DNA of 64,000 nt. Origin: Knoellia subterranea KCTC 19937. GTDB taxonomy: Bacteria; Actinomycetota; Actinomycetes; Actinomycetales; Dermatophilaceae. The position numbers and the translations under genes are program-made. Location of the stretch: NCBI RefSeq assembly GCF_000768685.1, contig NZ_AVPK01000005.1:62001-126000 (forward strand), given 5' to 3'. How positions within the stretch are numbered: the first letter of the stretch is position 1; each line of letters begins with the position of its first letter. The notes beneath the pieces are model-generated. The model did no database searches. It saw only the letters and a program-made list of their open reading frames with translations, and was not told the origin of the DNA. Of the stretch, positions 1 through 7,639 are shown piece after piece.

Positions 1-196
1 CGTGGAGCTTGACGCTGTCGGTGGCCACGACGACGAGTTCGACGTCGGGCGTGTGCCTGAAGTCGACGTGCGGGTCGAGCGCGTCGAGCCGTCGCCGATC
101 GGCGGCTGCGCGGTCAGCGGCGACACCGGCCGCAGCGGCTCCTGCTGCGGCCGCGGCGGCAGCCCCGATCCCAATGGCCCGGCCCACGCGCACCAT
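1..196 (-). CDS. Alpha/beta hydrolase, N-terminal part (runs off the window)
   Basis: The frame opens at an ATG at 196 and stays open to the window edge, giving only the first 65 residues. The ATG overlaps the alr stop codon (TGATG), so translation is probably coupled to alr. The N-terminus is basic, then very alanine-rich, then continues into a beta-strand-like VELVVVATDSVKLH. This fits the alpha/beta hydrolase that usually follows alr in actinobacteria, ahead of tsaE. No catalytic triad residue is inside the window, so the assignment rests mainly on gene order. Confidence 0.6.
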   Translation of the reverse strand, partial: MVRVGRAIGIGAAAAAAAGAAAAGVAADRAAADRRRLDALDPHVDFRHTPDVELVVVATDSVKLH

Positions 197-1380
197 CAGT
201 CCCCGCCTCCGACGAGAACCCGGGGCAACCGGCCGCTGATGCGCGTGACGATCTCGTAGTTGATGGTGTCGATGGCGCTCGCCCAGTCCTGCGCGGTCGG
301 CTCACCATCGGCCCCGCGGCCGAGGATCACGACCTCGTCACCGGCACCCCCGGCATACGTCGGTCCGAGGTCGAGGACGAACTGGTCCATGCAGACCCGG
401 CCGGCGACGGTGAGCCGCTGCCCGCCCACCTGCACCGGGCCCAGTGAACCGGCGTGGCGCGGGATCCCGTCGGCGTAGCCCAGCGGGACGAGGCCGACGA
501 TCGTGTCCTGCGTCGTCGTGTAGGTGTGGCCATAACTCACGCCCTGTCCCGCCGGCGCCGCCTTGACGAGCGCAAGCCGGGCCGTGACGCGCATCGCCTC
601 ACGCAACCCGAAGTCCTCCGGCGCACCGAGGTCCGGAACGGGTGACAGCCCATAGACGGCCAGGCCGGGGCGGACCACGTCGAAGTGCGCGTCGGGATTC
701 GTGAGCGTGGCCGCGGAGTTCGCGAGGTGGCGAATCTGCGGATGTATGCCGGCCCGCTCGAGTTCCGCGGCCGCCTCCACGAAGCGCTCACGCTGGGCGA
801 GGACGGTCGGGTGCTGCGGCGCGTCGGCAAGGGCGAAGTGCGACCAGACCCCGATGACCTCCACCGCGCCTTCAGCCTGGAGCGGCCCGACGGCGGCAAT
901 GAGGTCGGTCCAGCCCTGTCCGAGGGCGCCGTTGCGGGCGAGGCCGGTGTCGACCTTGAGGTGGATGCGGGCGGTGCGTCCGCGCTCGCGGGCCGCGGCG
1001 GCAATCGCCTCGACGGCCCACGGCGCCGCGACGGAGAGGTCCAGATCGGCGTCGATCGCCGCGCCGAAGTCCGCACCGGGCGGATAGAGCCAGGTCAGGG
1101 CCGGCGTCGTCACGCCGGCGGCCCGCAGCTGGAGGGCCTCGGTGAGCTGCGCGGCGGCCAGCCAGGTCGCGCCACCGGCCACGGCGGCACGGGCGCTGTG
1201 GGCGAGGCCGTGCCCGTAGGCATCGGCCTTGACGACGGCCATGACCTCGGCCCCGGGTGCCCTCCGGCCGAGTTCGCGGACGTTGTCGGAGATGGCGTCG
1301 AGGTCGATCGTCACCCACGCACTGGCGCCCTCGGGCGGCACGGCGGAGACGGGGGCGGATGGCGTGGTCATGAGACCCAC
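196..1380 (-). CDS. alr: Alanine racemase
   Basis: This enzyme interconverts L- and D-alanine with pyridoxal phosphate and supplies D-Ala for peptidoglycan in the cytosol. The 394-residue length is normal for the family. The PLP lysine is K51 in VVKADAYGHG, and the catalytic tyrosine lies in GVSYGHTYTT near residue 285. Other family motifs are GVWSHFA, RHLANSA, VRPGLAVYG and VCMDQ. The listed start is a GTG; an ATG three codons later (position 1371) is also possible. It lies 15 bp downstream of the nnrE/nnrD stop and overlaps the downstream hydrolase start, so these genes form one operon. Confidence 0.96.
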   Translation of the reverse strand: MGLMTTPSAPVSAVPPEGASAWVTIDLDAISDNVRELGRRAPGAEVMAVVKADAYGHGLAHSARAAVAGGATWLAAAQLTEALQLRAAGVTTPALTWLYPPGADFGAAIDADLDLSVAAPWAVEAIAAAARERGRTARIHLKVDTGLARNGALGQGWTDLIAAVGPLQAEGAVEVIGVWSHFALADAPQHPTVLAQRERFVEAAAELERAGIHPQIRHLANSAATLTNPDAHFDVVRPGLAVYGLSPVPDLGAPEDFGLREAMRVTARLALVKAAPAGQGVSYGHTYTTTQDTIVGLVPLGYADGIPRHAGSLGPVQVGGQRLTVAGRVCMDQFVLDLGPTYAGGAGDEVVILGRGADGEPTAQDWASAIDTINYEIVTRISGRLPRVLVGGGD

Positions 1381-1395
1381 CAGTCTAGGTGTGCG

Positions 1396-2741
1396 TCAGT
1401 TCCGGGTGAGGAGATGGGCCACGGCATCCGGTATGCCGTGTGCGACCCGGAGAGCCCGCACCGGACCTCCGCGACTGGCCCGGTCCGCGGCGACCCCGTG
1501 GACGAGCGCACCGAGGGCGCCCGCCTCGGCCGGGTCGAGACCGGCGGCGAGGAGGGTTCCGATCAGCCCGGCGAGGACGTCACCGGCTCCGGCCGTGGCA
1601 AGCCAGGCCGGCGCGTCGGCCTGGGAGAAGACGGGCTCGTCCGGGTCGGCGGGGACGACGAGGGTGGTCGAGCCCTTGAGCAGGACGGTCATGCCGGTGC
1701 GGTCGGCGAGAGCACGCGCATGGCGGAGCGGCTCGACCTCGACCGCGTCACGGTCGACGTCGATGGCCTTGCGCGATCGGCGGCTGGCGCCCAGGCGTGA
1801 GAGCAGCGTCGCGAGTTCGCCGGCGTGGGGCGTGAGCAGGGTCGGCAGACCGGCTCGCGCCTCGATGACATCGTCGTCGAGCAGGTCCAGACCACCGGCG
1901 TCGACGAGCACCGGCACCTCCCCCGCGAGCGCGCCCCGCGCGACCACCAGTTGCGCCTCGGCCTCCCTGCGCGTCGCGGTGATGTCGAGTCCCGGCCCGA
2001 CGACCCACGCCTGGACCCGGCCCTCCCCGTGGACCGCCTCGGGGACGGCGGCCCGGACCAGCCCTTCGGGCGTGGGCGTGCCGACGTAGCGCACCAGCCC
2101 CGCGCCGGCCTCGACCGCGGCTGTCACCGCGAGCACCGCTGCGCCCGAATAGTTCTCGCCGCCCGCGACGATGCCGACGACACCGCGTGAGTACTTGTCG
2201 TCGTCCGGCCCGGGCACCGGCCAGAGGTCGGGCACGTCGTCGAAGGTCAAACGGACCACGGCCGGATCCGTCTCGAACGTGAGGCCGATGTCGACGACAG
2301 TGAGCGTGCCGCAGGCCTGCTCCGTCGGCGGCAGCAGGTGCACGGGCTTGGCGACCGAGAAGGTCACGGTCTCGTCGGCGAGCACTCCGTCCGGGTCGAA
2401 GGCCGATCCGTCGGCGGCCTGACCGGACGGGAGGTCCACGGCGATGACGTGGGCGTCGTCCGGGATCGCGGCCACCCAGGCCGCCGCATCACCGGGCAGG
2501 CCGGGCCGACCGCCCAGACCGAGGATCCCGTCGATGACGATGTCGGCCTCACCGATGTCCTCGAGTGCCTCGGCGCCCGAGACAAGGACGACGCCCGCCG
2601 CACGGGCCGCCTCCAGAGCGCCCTCGTGCACCCGCTCTGGATCCAGGGCGGCCGCACAACTCGCGCCGGACTCGGCAAGGTGCGCCACGGCATACAGGGC
2701 GTCTGCGCCGTTGTTGCCCGGCCCGACAAGGGCCACGACCG
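1396..2741 (-). pseudogene. nnrD: Bifunctional NAD(P)HX epimerase/dehydratase, 3' part of a split gene
   Basis: The full protein repairs hydrated NAD(P)H: the N-terminal NnrE domain epimerises NAD(P)HX and the C-terminal NnrD domain dehydrates it using ADP or ATP. This piece has most of NnrE (LVGPGNNGADALY, DGILGLGG, DLPSG) and all of NnrD (KYSRGVVGIVAGG, VVGPGLD, VDAGGLDLL, LTPHAGE, LLKGSTT, TAGAGDVLAG). The start and the first 45 or so residues are missing. Upstream of SVVALVG the frame runs on to 2961 but reads the antisense of an exopolyphosphatase gene. The missing start lies 33.8 kb away at 36393. NnrD could still be made from an internal start. Confidence 0.85.
2736..2741. other. Rearrangement or assembly junction 1 (nnrE/nnrD to ppx)
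   Basis: Left of this CGACCG word the minus strand encodes the NnrE domain starting at VVALVGPGNNG. Right of it the plus strand encodes the C-terminal half of an exopolyphosphatase starting inside the family motif GGGSTEFV. Neither gene has its other half next to it. No insertion sequence, tRNA or long repeat is visible. The same six bases occur, inverted, at junction 2. Confidence 0.75.
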
Positions 2742-3244
2742 AGTTCGTCCGCGGCACGGCTGCGGTCGAGGCCGCGCGATCGGTCGACGTCGGCTGTGTC
2801 CGGATCAGTGAACGGCACCTCACGGCCGACCCACCCACGGCCGAGCAGATCGCCGCAGCAACCGCGGACATCAACGCCGCCATCGACGAGGCGGCGAGCA
2901 TCGTGGACCTGTCGGGCATCGCGACCGTCGTCGGTCTGGCCGGCAGCATCACGACGATCACGGCTCAGGCACTGGACCTCACGGCATACGAGCCCGATCG
3001 GATCCATCTCGCGAAGCTGAGCCCGGAAGCGCACCGTGAGTCGGCGCTCGCTCTCCTCCACGCAACGACGACCGAGCGCGCGGCGCTGGGCTACATGCAC
3101 CCGGGGCGCGTCGACGTCATCGGTGCAGGAGCGCTGGTCTGGCACGAGGTGCTCGGCCGCGTGCTGGAGTCGTCACCTGACGCGCAGGTCGTGACGTCCG
3201 AGCATGACATCCTCGACGGGATCGCGCTCAGCTGCGCGGAGTGA
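2738..3244 (+). pseudogene. ppx: Exopolyphosphatase/pppGpp phosphatase, C-terminal fragment
   Basis: Ppx/GppA proteins hydrolyse terminal phosphates of polyphosphate or pppGpp. About 168 C-terminal residues are present, from TEFVRGTAAVEAARSVDVGC to the stop. Family landmarks are SVDVGCVRISERHL, the phosphate-binding VVGLAGSITTITAQ, and RVDVIGAGALVWHEVL. The usual length is about 310, so roughly 145 residues including the first ASKHA nucleotide-binding segment are lost. The cut falls inside the DIGGGSTEFV motif at junction 1. The open frame runs upstream into nnrD antisense sequence that has no Ppx character. It is probably non-functional unless the missing half lies elsewhere. Confidence 0.85.
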
Positions 3245-3256
3245 CCCTCCCTCGGT

Positions 3257-3985
3257 TCAGGCCCGGCCGCCGAGATCGACGTCGGTCACCGAATCCGCGG
3301 TGTAGGACTTGAAGCCGTTCCACAGGACGGCCATGACGATCTCGACGGCCATGTCGAGGTTGATCTCGGGGTGGCGCAGTCGCCACCCGGCCACGCGTTC
3401 GTTGGTGGCGATCATGATCTCGGCCATGGCTTCGCGATAGGGCATGGGATAGGCCGCGATCTGCGGGATGTCCCCGAAGCGGTCGGCGATGTCGCGCGCC
3501 TGTGCCTGACGGATCTGCTCGATGTCCTGTCCGGCCACGACCGCGACCGCCGACTCCTGCATGTAGACGCGGAAGCTGCCGCGACGGCGCTCGAAGAACT
3601 CCATGAACGCGCGCACGCCGGCCCGGAAGTAGTCCTCGACGGGGGAGTGCGGTGGGATCGCGTCGATCGCCTCCTTGGTGGAGGAGAGCAGGTCCTCGCG
3701 GGCCCGGGCGACGACGGCGACGAGGAGGTTCTCCTTGGAGCCGAAGTGGTCATAGATGACGGGCTTGGTGATGCCGGCCTCCGCGGCGATGAGCTCCATC
3801 GTCGTGTCCTGGTAGCTGTGCTCGGCGAAGACCGCCTCGGCGACGTCGAGGAGTTGCCGCTCGCGGTCCTTGCGGGACATGCGCGGCGCGCGGGGCGTGC
3901 CCTTGGCGGGCCCGCGACGGCGCGGAGCGGGGGCGTCGCCCGTGCTCGTGGAGGGGGCGGGTGCTGCGTGGTCCGTCGAGGTCAT
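3257..3985 (-). CDS. TetR-family transcriptional regulator
   Basis: This is a 242-residue one-component repressor. The basic, proline-rich first 35 residues precede a TetR helix-turn-helix domain at about residues 40-86 (RERQLLDVAEAVFAEHSY, TTMELIAAEAGITKPVIYDHFGSKENL). The C-terminal ligand and dimer domain is rich in Glu and Arg. It converges on the ppx fragment 12 bp away and is transcribed away from the PadR gene, with which it shares a 184-bp upstream region. The ligand and targets cannot be read from the sequence. Confidence 0.9.
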   Translation of the reverse strand: MTSTDHAAPAPSTSTGDAPAPRRRGPAKGTPRAPRMSRKDRERQLLDVAEAVFAEHSYQDTTMELIAAEAGITKPVIYDHFGSKENLLVAVVARAREDLLSSTKEAIDAIPPHSPVEDYFRAGVRAFMEFFERRRGSFRVYMQESAVAVVAGQDIEQIRQAQARDIADRFGDIPQIAAYPMPYREAMAEIMIATNERVAGWRLRHPEINLDMAVEIVMAVLWNGFKSYTADSVTDVDLGGRA

Positions 3986-4095
3986 GCCGGCTTTCGTGGG
4001 AGTGGGGCGAATGCGGTGAACACCGAGCCTACCGGGCGTATCCCCACGTCAGGACCGCTTTCCCAGAACGCCGACACGCGCCGGTCCTGCAGTTG

Positions 4096-4126
4096 GCACA
4101 CTAATGCGGAATGCGTAGTAGTGTGC
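4096..4126. promoter_or_regulatory. Inverted repeat, candidate PadR (or TetR) operator
   Basis: GCACACTA and TAGTGTGC form perfect 8-bp arms separated by 15 bp, 44 bp before the PadR start, in the region shared with the divergent TetR gene. PadR proteins commonly repress themselves through such dyads. Which of the two regulators binds here is an inference from position. Confidence 0.5.
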
Positions 4127-4169
4127 GTTCTGCGCCACCGACCCCGGTGGCGAAGGACCGGATCAGGGG

Positions 4170-4508
4170 GTGTTCGTGGACGCCACACAACTCGTCAAGG
4201 GAGTGCTCGACCTCGCCGTGCTGGCCGTGGTCGCGCGCGAGGACGGCTACGGCTATGACGTCGTTCGTCGACTGCGGGCCGCGGGGCTGGAGGACGTCGG
4301 CGACGCGTCGGTCTACGGCACCCTTCGTCGCCTCTACAGCGCGGGGGCACTCACGTCCTACGTCGTGCCGAGCGACGAGGGACCCCACCGCAAGTACTAC
4401 GGGATCAATGCCCAGGGCCGCGACGCCCTGGCCAATCAGGGCAAGACGTGGGCCGCCTTCTCCCAGACGATGGCCGGCCTCCTCGACGAGGCAGGAGTGA
4501 AGGCATGA
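4170..4508 (+). CDS. PadR-family transcriptional regulator
   Basis: This is a 112-residue winged-helix protein of the small PadR type, with no long C-terminal dimerisation arm. Features are LVKGVLDLAVLAVVAREDGYGYDVVRRL, then VGDASVYGTLRRLYSAGALTSYVV and HRKYYGINAQGRDAL, the recognition helix and wing of PadR. A second GTG at 4176 fits the GGGGG ribosome-binding stretch slightly better. The stop overlaps the next gene's start (ATGA). That coupling suggests it controls its own two-gene operon, as is common for PadR genes next to HAAS/DUF1700-type membrane proteins. Confidence 0.9.
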   Translation: MFVDATQLVKGVLDLAVLAVVAREDGYGYDVVRRLRAAGLEDVGDASVYGTLRRLYSAGALTSYVVPSDEGPHRKYYGINAQGRDALANQGKTWAAFSQTMAGLLDEAGVKA

Positions 4509-5587
4509 ACAGCAGCACGATGTCCGGGGAGGTCCGCGACTACGTGGCCGGGGTGCGGGAGGCCCTGAGCGACCTGCCGGTCGAGGACGTCGAGGAGTTC
4601 ACGACGGGGATGGAGGCCGACCTTGCGGAGCGGCTCGCCGAACCGGGTGACGGCACCTTGCGAGACCGTCTCGGAGTACCAGAGGCGTATGCCGCAGAGT
4701 TGCGTTCCGCTGCCGGCCTGCCTCCCCGCCTGGTTGGGCCAGAGGCGAAAAAGTCTGTGGGACAACGCTTTTCAGAGCAATGGGACCGCATGGCAGCTCA
4801 GGTGCTCGGCGCCCTGCCGTGGCTTCGCGACCTGCGGCCCGTCTGGTGGGCCGTGCGCGGCTTCGCGCTGGCCGCGATTCCGGCGACGGTTCTGGGCGTG
4901 GGCATCGTGTGGCTCGGGATCCTCGGTGTGATCGTCTCCGTGGCACTCGGACTCCTCGCTCGCCACGGCAAGGTGGTCGGTCATTGGGTCCGCCCGGTTC
5001 GGTTCGTCGTCAACGGTGCCGCCGTCCTGGCCCTGCCCGTTGCCCTGGTGCTGCTCGCCGACGGTCCGGTGCGCAACGACACGTACTACGGAGAACCCGG
5101 GCCGATCTCGGGCGTGACCAGCAACGGGAACCAGGTCACGAACCTCTACGCGTTCGACGAGACGGGTCGGCGCCTCGACAAGGTCCGGCTGTACGACCAG
5201 ACCGGACAGCAGCTCGTCATCGACCCGATGGTCTATGACTACACGCTGAGCCAGACCTCGCCGAGTGAGTACGAGCAGTTGTGGGATCCGACCAAGAGCA
5301 GGATCGACATCGAATCGGGCGTGTTCCCGGTGCGTTGGCTCAACCGCACCGGGTGGGAGCCGTTCGAGGAGGGCGAGTGGGAGCCGCCGATGGCGATCAC
5401 GCCGCTGCCCGGCCCGGTTCCGACTGTCGAGGCCAGTCCCACGCCGAGCTCCACCGTCACGTCCACCGCTTCGCCGACGCCGTCGACCAGTCCCCAACCC
5501 TCTGCGTCGGCCTCGCCCGGCGCCACCCAGACGTCGCCCGGATCAGGGGCCGCGGCGACTCCCACCCCGACCGCAACGTCGAGGTGA
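4505..5587 (+). CDS. HAAS/DUF1700-like membrane protein coupled to PadR
   Basis: This is a 360-residue protein. The N-terminal 85 residues (REALSDLPVEDVEEFTTGMEADLAERLAE, RLGVPEAYAAELRSAAGL) resemble the helical HAAS domain that accompanies PadR regulators. Three membrane segments follow at about residues 120-200 (FALAAIPATVLGVGIVWLGILGVIVSVALGLL and a later VVNGAAVLALPVALVLLA). The outer part is about 110 residues with many Asp and Tyr. It ends in a Ser/Thr/Pro-rich tail of about 60 residues that may span or sit in the wall. It likely senses or transmits an envelope signal; the function is unknown. Confidence 0.7.
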   Translation: MNSSTMSGEVRDYVAGVREALSDLPVEDVEEFTTGMEADLAERLAEPGDGTLRDRLGVPEAYAAELRSAAGLPPRLVGPEAKKSVGQRFSEQWDRMAAQVLGALPWLRDLRPVWWAVRGFALAAIPATVLGVGIVWLGILGVIVSVALGLLARHGKVVGHWVRPVRFVVNGAAVLALPVALVLLADGPVRNDTYYGEPGPISGVTSNGNQVTNLYAFDETGRRLDKVRLYDQTGQQLVIDPMVYDYTLSQTSPSEYEQLWDPTKSRIDIESGVFPVRWLNRTGWEPFEEGEWEPPMAITPLPGPVPTVEASPTPSSTVTSTASPTPSTSPQPSASASPGATQTSPGSGAAATPTPTATSR

Positions 5588-5594
5588 GGCGGTC

Positions 5595-5634
5595 ACGGGG
5601 GCGGACACACGGCATACAGTGATCCCGCCCCCGT
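5595..5634 (+). other. Long dyad overlapping the tRNA-Leu 5' end
   Basis: ACGGGGGCGG at 5595-5604 is perfectly complementary to CCGCCCCCGT at 5625-5634, which contains the 5' acceptor strand of the tRNA. The 20-nt loop carries one CGGCATAC word. It may terminate the upstream operon; in a read-through transcript it would compete with folding of the tRNA acceptor stem. Confidence 0.4.
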
Positions 5635-5701
5635 GGCCCAATCGGCAGAGGCAGGCGACTTAAAATCGCTCCCGGTGCGGGTTCGACTCCCGTCGGGGGC
5701 A
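5627..5701 (+). tRNA. tRNA-Leu (anticodon UAA)
   Basis: The 75-nt cloverleaf has acceptor GCCCCCG/CGGGGGC, discriminator A, anticodon stem GGCGA/TCGCT (one G-U), loop CTTAAAA with anticodon TAA at 5661-5663, and T arm GCGGG-TTCGACT-CCCGT. No CCA is encoded. The variable region is only 6 nt, whereas leucine tRNAs normally have a long variable arm. UUA is a very rare codon in this high-GC genome. Confidence 0.93.
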
Positions 5702-5727
5702 CTCGCAGGCTCGTCCCCACTGTGCGA

Positions 5728-6303
5728 TCACCGTGCGAGGCGGTGGCCCACCTGGCATACGCCGGCCGAGTCGCACCGAACGTCCGGTGGTCCGTAGTGG
5801 ACCGGTCCAGCGACGAACAGTCCGCACCCGACCAGGGCGATTCCCGTCCCGACGACCGACAGCCGAGCGAGCGCCATGCGGCCGCGTCGTGGCCCGAAGC
5901 CCAGGAGGCAAATTCGGGCGAGCAGCAGTCCGACGACGGCACCTCCAGAGTTGGCGATGACGTCGGAGATGTCGGTGCTTCCCACGGCCAGGACCCACTG
6001 GGCCACCTCCAGACCAGCACTCATGAGCGCTGCACCGGCAAGTCCGAGCCACCATCGCCTCCGAGTCAGGGCAGCGACCCACAGGCCGAACGGCACGAAC
6101 AGTGCGACGTTCGCGAGGACCTCGCGAGGTGCGCTCGCGGCATACCCGTCGCCTGCGACGAAGGGCACGAGCTTGAGGTGACGTCCTCCCGAGCCGACGT
6201 GAGGGACCTCGAGCTTCCACAGGACGATCCACGTGAGGAGCGCGAGGTGGACGGCGAAGGTCGCGACGAGGAGGCGACGGCGACGTGGCGAGGGCGGCGG
6301 CAT
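5728..6303 (-). CDS. VanZ-family membrane protein
   Basis: This 191-residue protein has about five hydrophobic helices. VanZ-like landmarks are LKLVPFVAGDGY, EVLANVALFVPFGLWVAAL, SAGLEVAQWVLAVGSTDISDVIANSGGAVVG and a terminal helix. VanZ proteins are linked to teicoplanin resistance in enterococci, but most actinobacterial homologues have no known role. It is transcribed alone, toward the tRNA. One CGGCATAC word lies inside the gene and another in its 3' part. Confidence 0.85.
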   Translation of the reverse strand: MPPPSPRRRRLLVATFAVHLALLTWIVLWKLEVPHVGSGGRHLKLVPFVAGDGYAASAPREVLANVALFVPFGLWVAALTRRRWWLGLAGAALMSAGLEVAQWVLAVGSTDISDVIANSGGAVVGLLLARICLLGFGPRRGRMALARLSVVGTGIALVGCGLFVAGPVHYGPPDVRCDSAGVCQVGHRLAR

Positions 6304-6496
6304 GGGTCCACTTCATCGCGTGGGATGTTGCAGGAGCGTATGCAAAATCGCCGGGGCGGCCGGAGCGGTCGGTGACTGTTGTTCCTGATCGTTGTCCACA
6401 GTTGACCGTGCCGCGGGAACGAACAGGGCCTCGAACGCGGTTGAATGGGTGAACGACGCGGTGGATCGCCATCGCGCCAGACCAACGGAGGACACG

Positions 6497-7357
6497 ATGG
6501 CCAGCAACCCGGCCTTCAACCGACTCGAGAAGGACGCACAGTCCGGCTACGCCAACTTCCAGACGCAGGGGGCGAACCCCGGCAACGTGTCGTACGCCGC
6601 ACAGGGCGCGACCGACACCTTCTCGCAGCAGCAGCTCGAGAACATGTACAACCAGCCGTCCGCCGGCCCGGTCGACACCGGCCGCGTGACGATGGACGAC
6701 GTCATCATGAAGACACTGGGGCTCTTCGCCCTGGTCCTCGGCTTCGGCGCCGTCGGCTGGGTCGTCGCCTCGCAGAACCAGCAGGTCGGCATGATGCTCT
6801 GGATGGGCGGCATGATCGGCACGCTCATCCTCGGCCTCGTCATCGCCTTCAAGAAGGCGCTGAGCGTCCCGCTCATCGTCGGGTATGCCGTCCTTGAGGG
6901 TCTGTTCGTCGGTGCCGTCTCGCAGTTCTTCAACAGCGTGCAGGGTTGGGAAGGAGTCGTCGCGTCAGCGGCCGTCGCCACGGTCGCGACGTTCGTCGGC
7001 ATGTTCCTCGCCTACAAGACGGGCCTCATCAAGGTCACCAACAAGTTCCGCCGCATCGTCACGATGGCGATCTTCGGGTACGCGATCTTCGCTGTCATCA
7101 ACTTCCTGTACGCCTCGTTCGTCCCGAACTCGCCGGCGTTCGGCTTCGGTGGCACGAGCGGCATCGGCATCGCCATCTCGCTCTTCGCTGTCGGGCTCGC
7201 AGCGATGTCGCTCGCGCTCGACTTCGACATGATCGATCGGGCCATCGCGACGGGCGCCCCGCAGAAGTACTCGTGGCTCCTCGCGCACGGCCTCATCGTC
7301 ACCGTCGTGTGGCTCTACATCGAGTTCCTGCGCCTCTTCGCGCGCATGCGCGACTGA
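6497..7357 (+). CDS. Bax inhibitor-1/YccA family membrane protein
   Basis: The start chosen is the ATG at 6497, behind a clear GGAGGA; the open frame extends upstream but lacks a ribosome-binding site. The 286-residue protein has a soluble N-terminus rich in Gln and Asn (about 75 residues), then seven membrane helices, ending in a short basic tail (RLFARMRD). The spacing and the conserved ALDFDMIDRAI loop between helices match the actinobacterial Bax1-I branch. Some family members leak calcium; a role here is not established. Confidence 0.88.
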   Translation: MASNPAFNRLEKDAQSGYANFQTQGANPGNVSYAAQGATDTFSQQQLENMYNQPSAGPVDTGRVTMDDVIMKTLGLFALVLGFGAVGWVVASQNQQVGMMLWMGGMIGTLILGLVIAFKKALSVPLIVGYAVLEGLFVGAVSQFFNSVQGWEGVVASAAVATVATFVGMFLAYKTGLIKVTNKFRRIVTMAIFGYAIFAVINFLYASFVPNSPAFGFGGTSGIGIAISLFAVGLAAMSLALDFDMIDRAIATGAPQKYSWLLAHGLIVTVVWLYIEFLRLFARMRD

Positions 7358-7369
7358 CACGAGGTCCTC

Positions 7370-7639
7370 GTGAATCGTCTCCCCGAGGACGTCCAACGGG
7401 AGCTCGAGCGCGTGGTCCGCAGGTGGCGTGAGCTGCCCGTGGACCACGCGCTCGCCGCATCCAGGGACGTGCGCGAGCTCGTCCAGAACCTTGCCAACGC
7501 GACGGCAGGCGAGAGCGTGCCGGATCTCGGCCCGGCCGTGCTCATCGACCAGTTGCGCGTTCTCGTGTGGGACGCCGCCTCAGCGGGTGTCCCCGACCTC
7601 GCCGACAGCCTCGCCGACCTGCGCCGAGCCCTCCCCTGA
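7370..7639 (+). CDS. Small hypothetical protein downstream of the Bax1-I gene
   Basis: This 89-residue soluble protein starts at a GTG 12 bp after the Bax1-I stop and is probably cotranscribed with it. The sequence is mostly helical, with Arg- and Glu-rich N-terminal part (VQRELERVVRRWRELPVDHALA) and a leucine-rich C-terminal part. I do not recognise a family. Its last 60 bp overlap the end of the opposite-strand SGNH hydrolase gene, so one of the two ends may be mis-called, or the genes overlap tail to tail. Confidence 0.6.
   Translation: MNRLPEDVQRELERVVRRWRELPVDHALAASRDVRELVQNLANATAGESVPDLGPAVLIDQLRVLVWDAASAGVPDLADSLADLRRALP

Noticed and set aside
2742-2961. A longer N-terminus for the nnrD frame up to 2961
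   Set aside because: The extra residues are the antisense of the ppx fragment, and lack the NnrE N-terminal pattern that is found intact at 36393.
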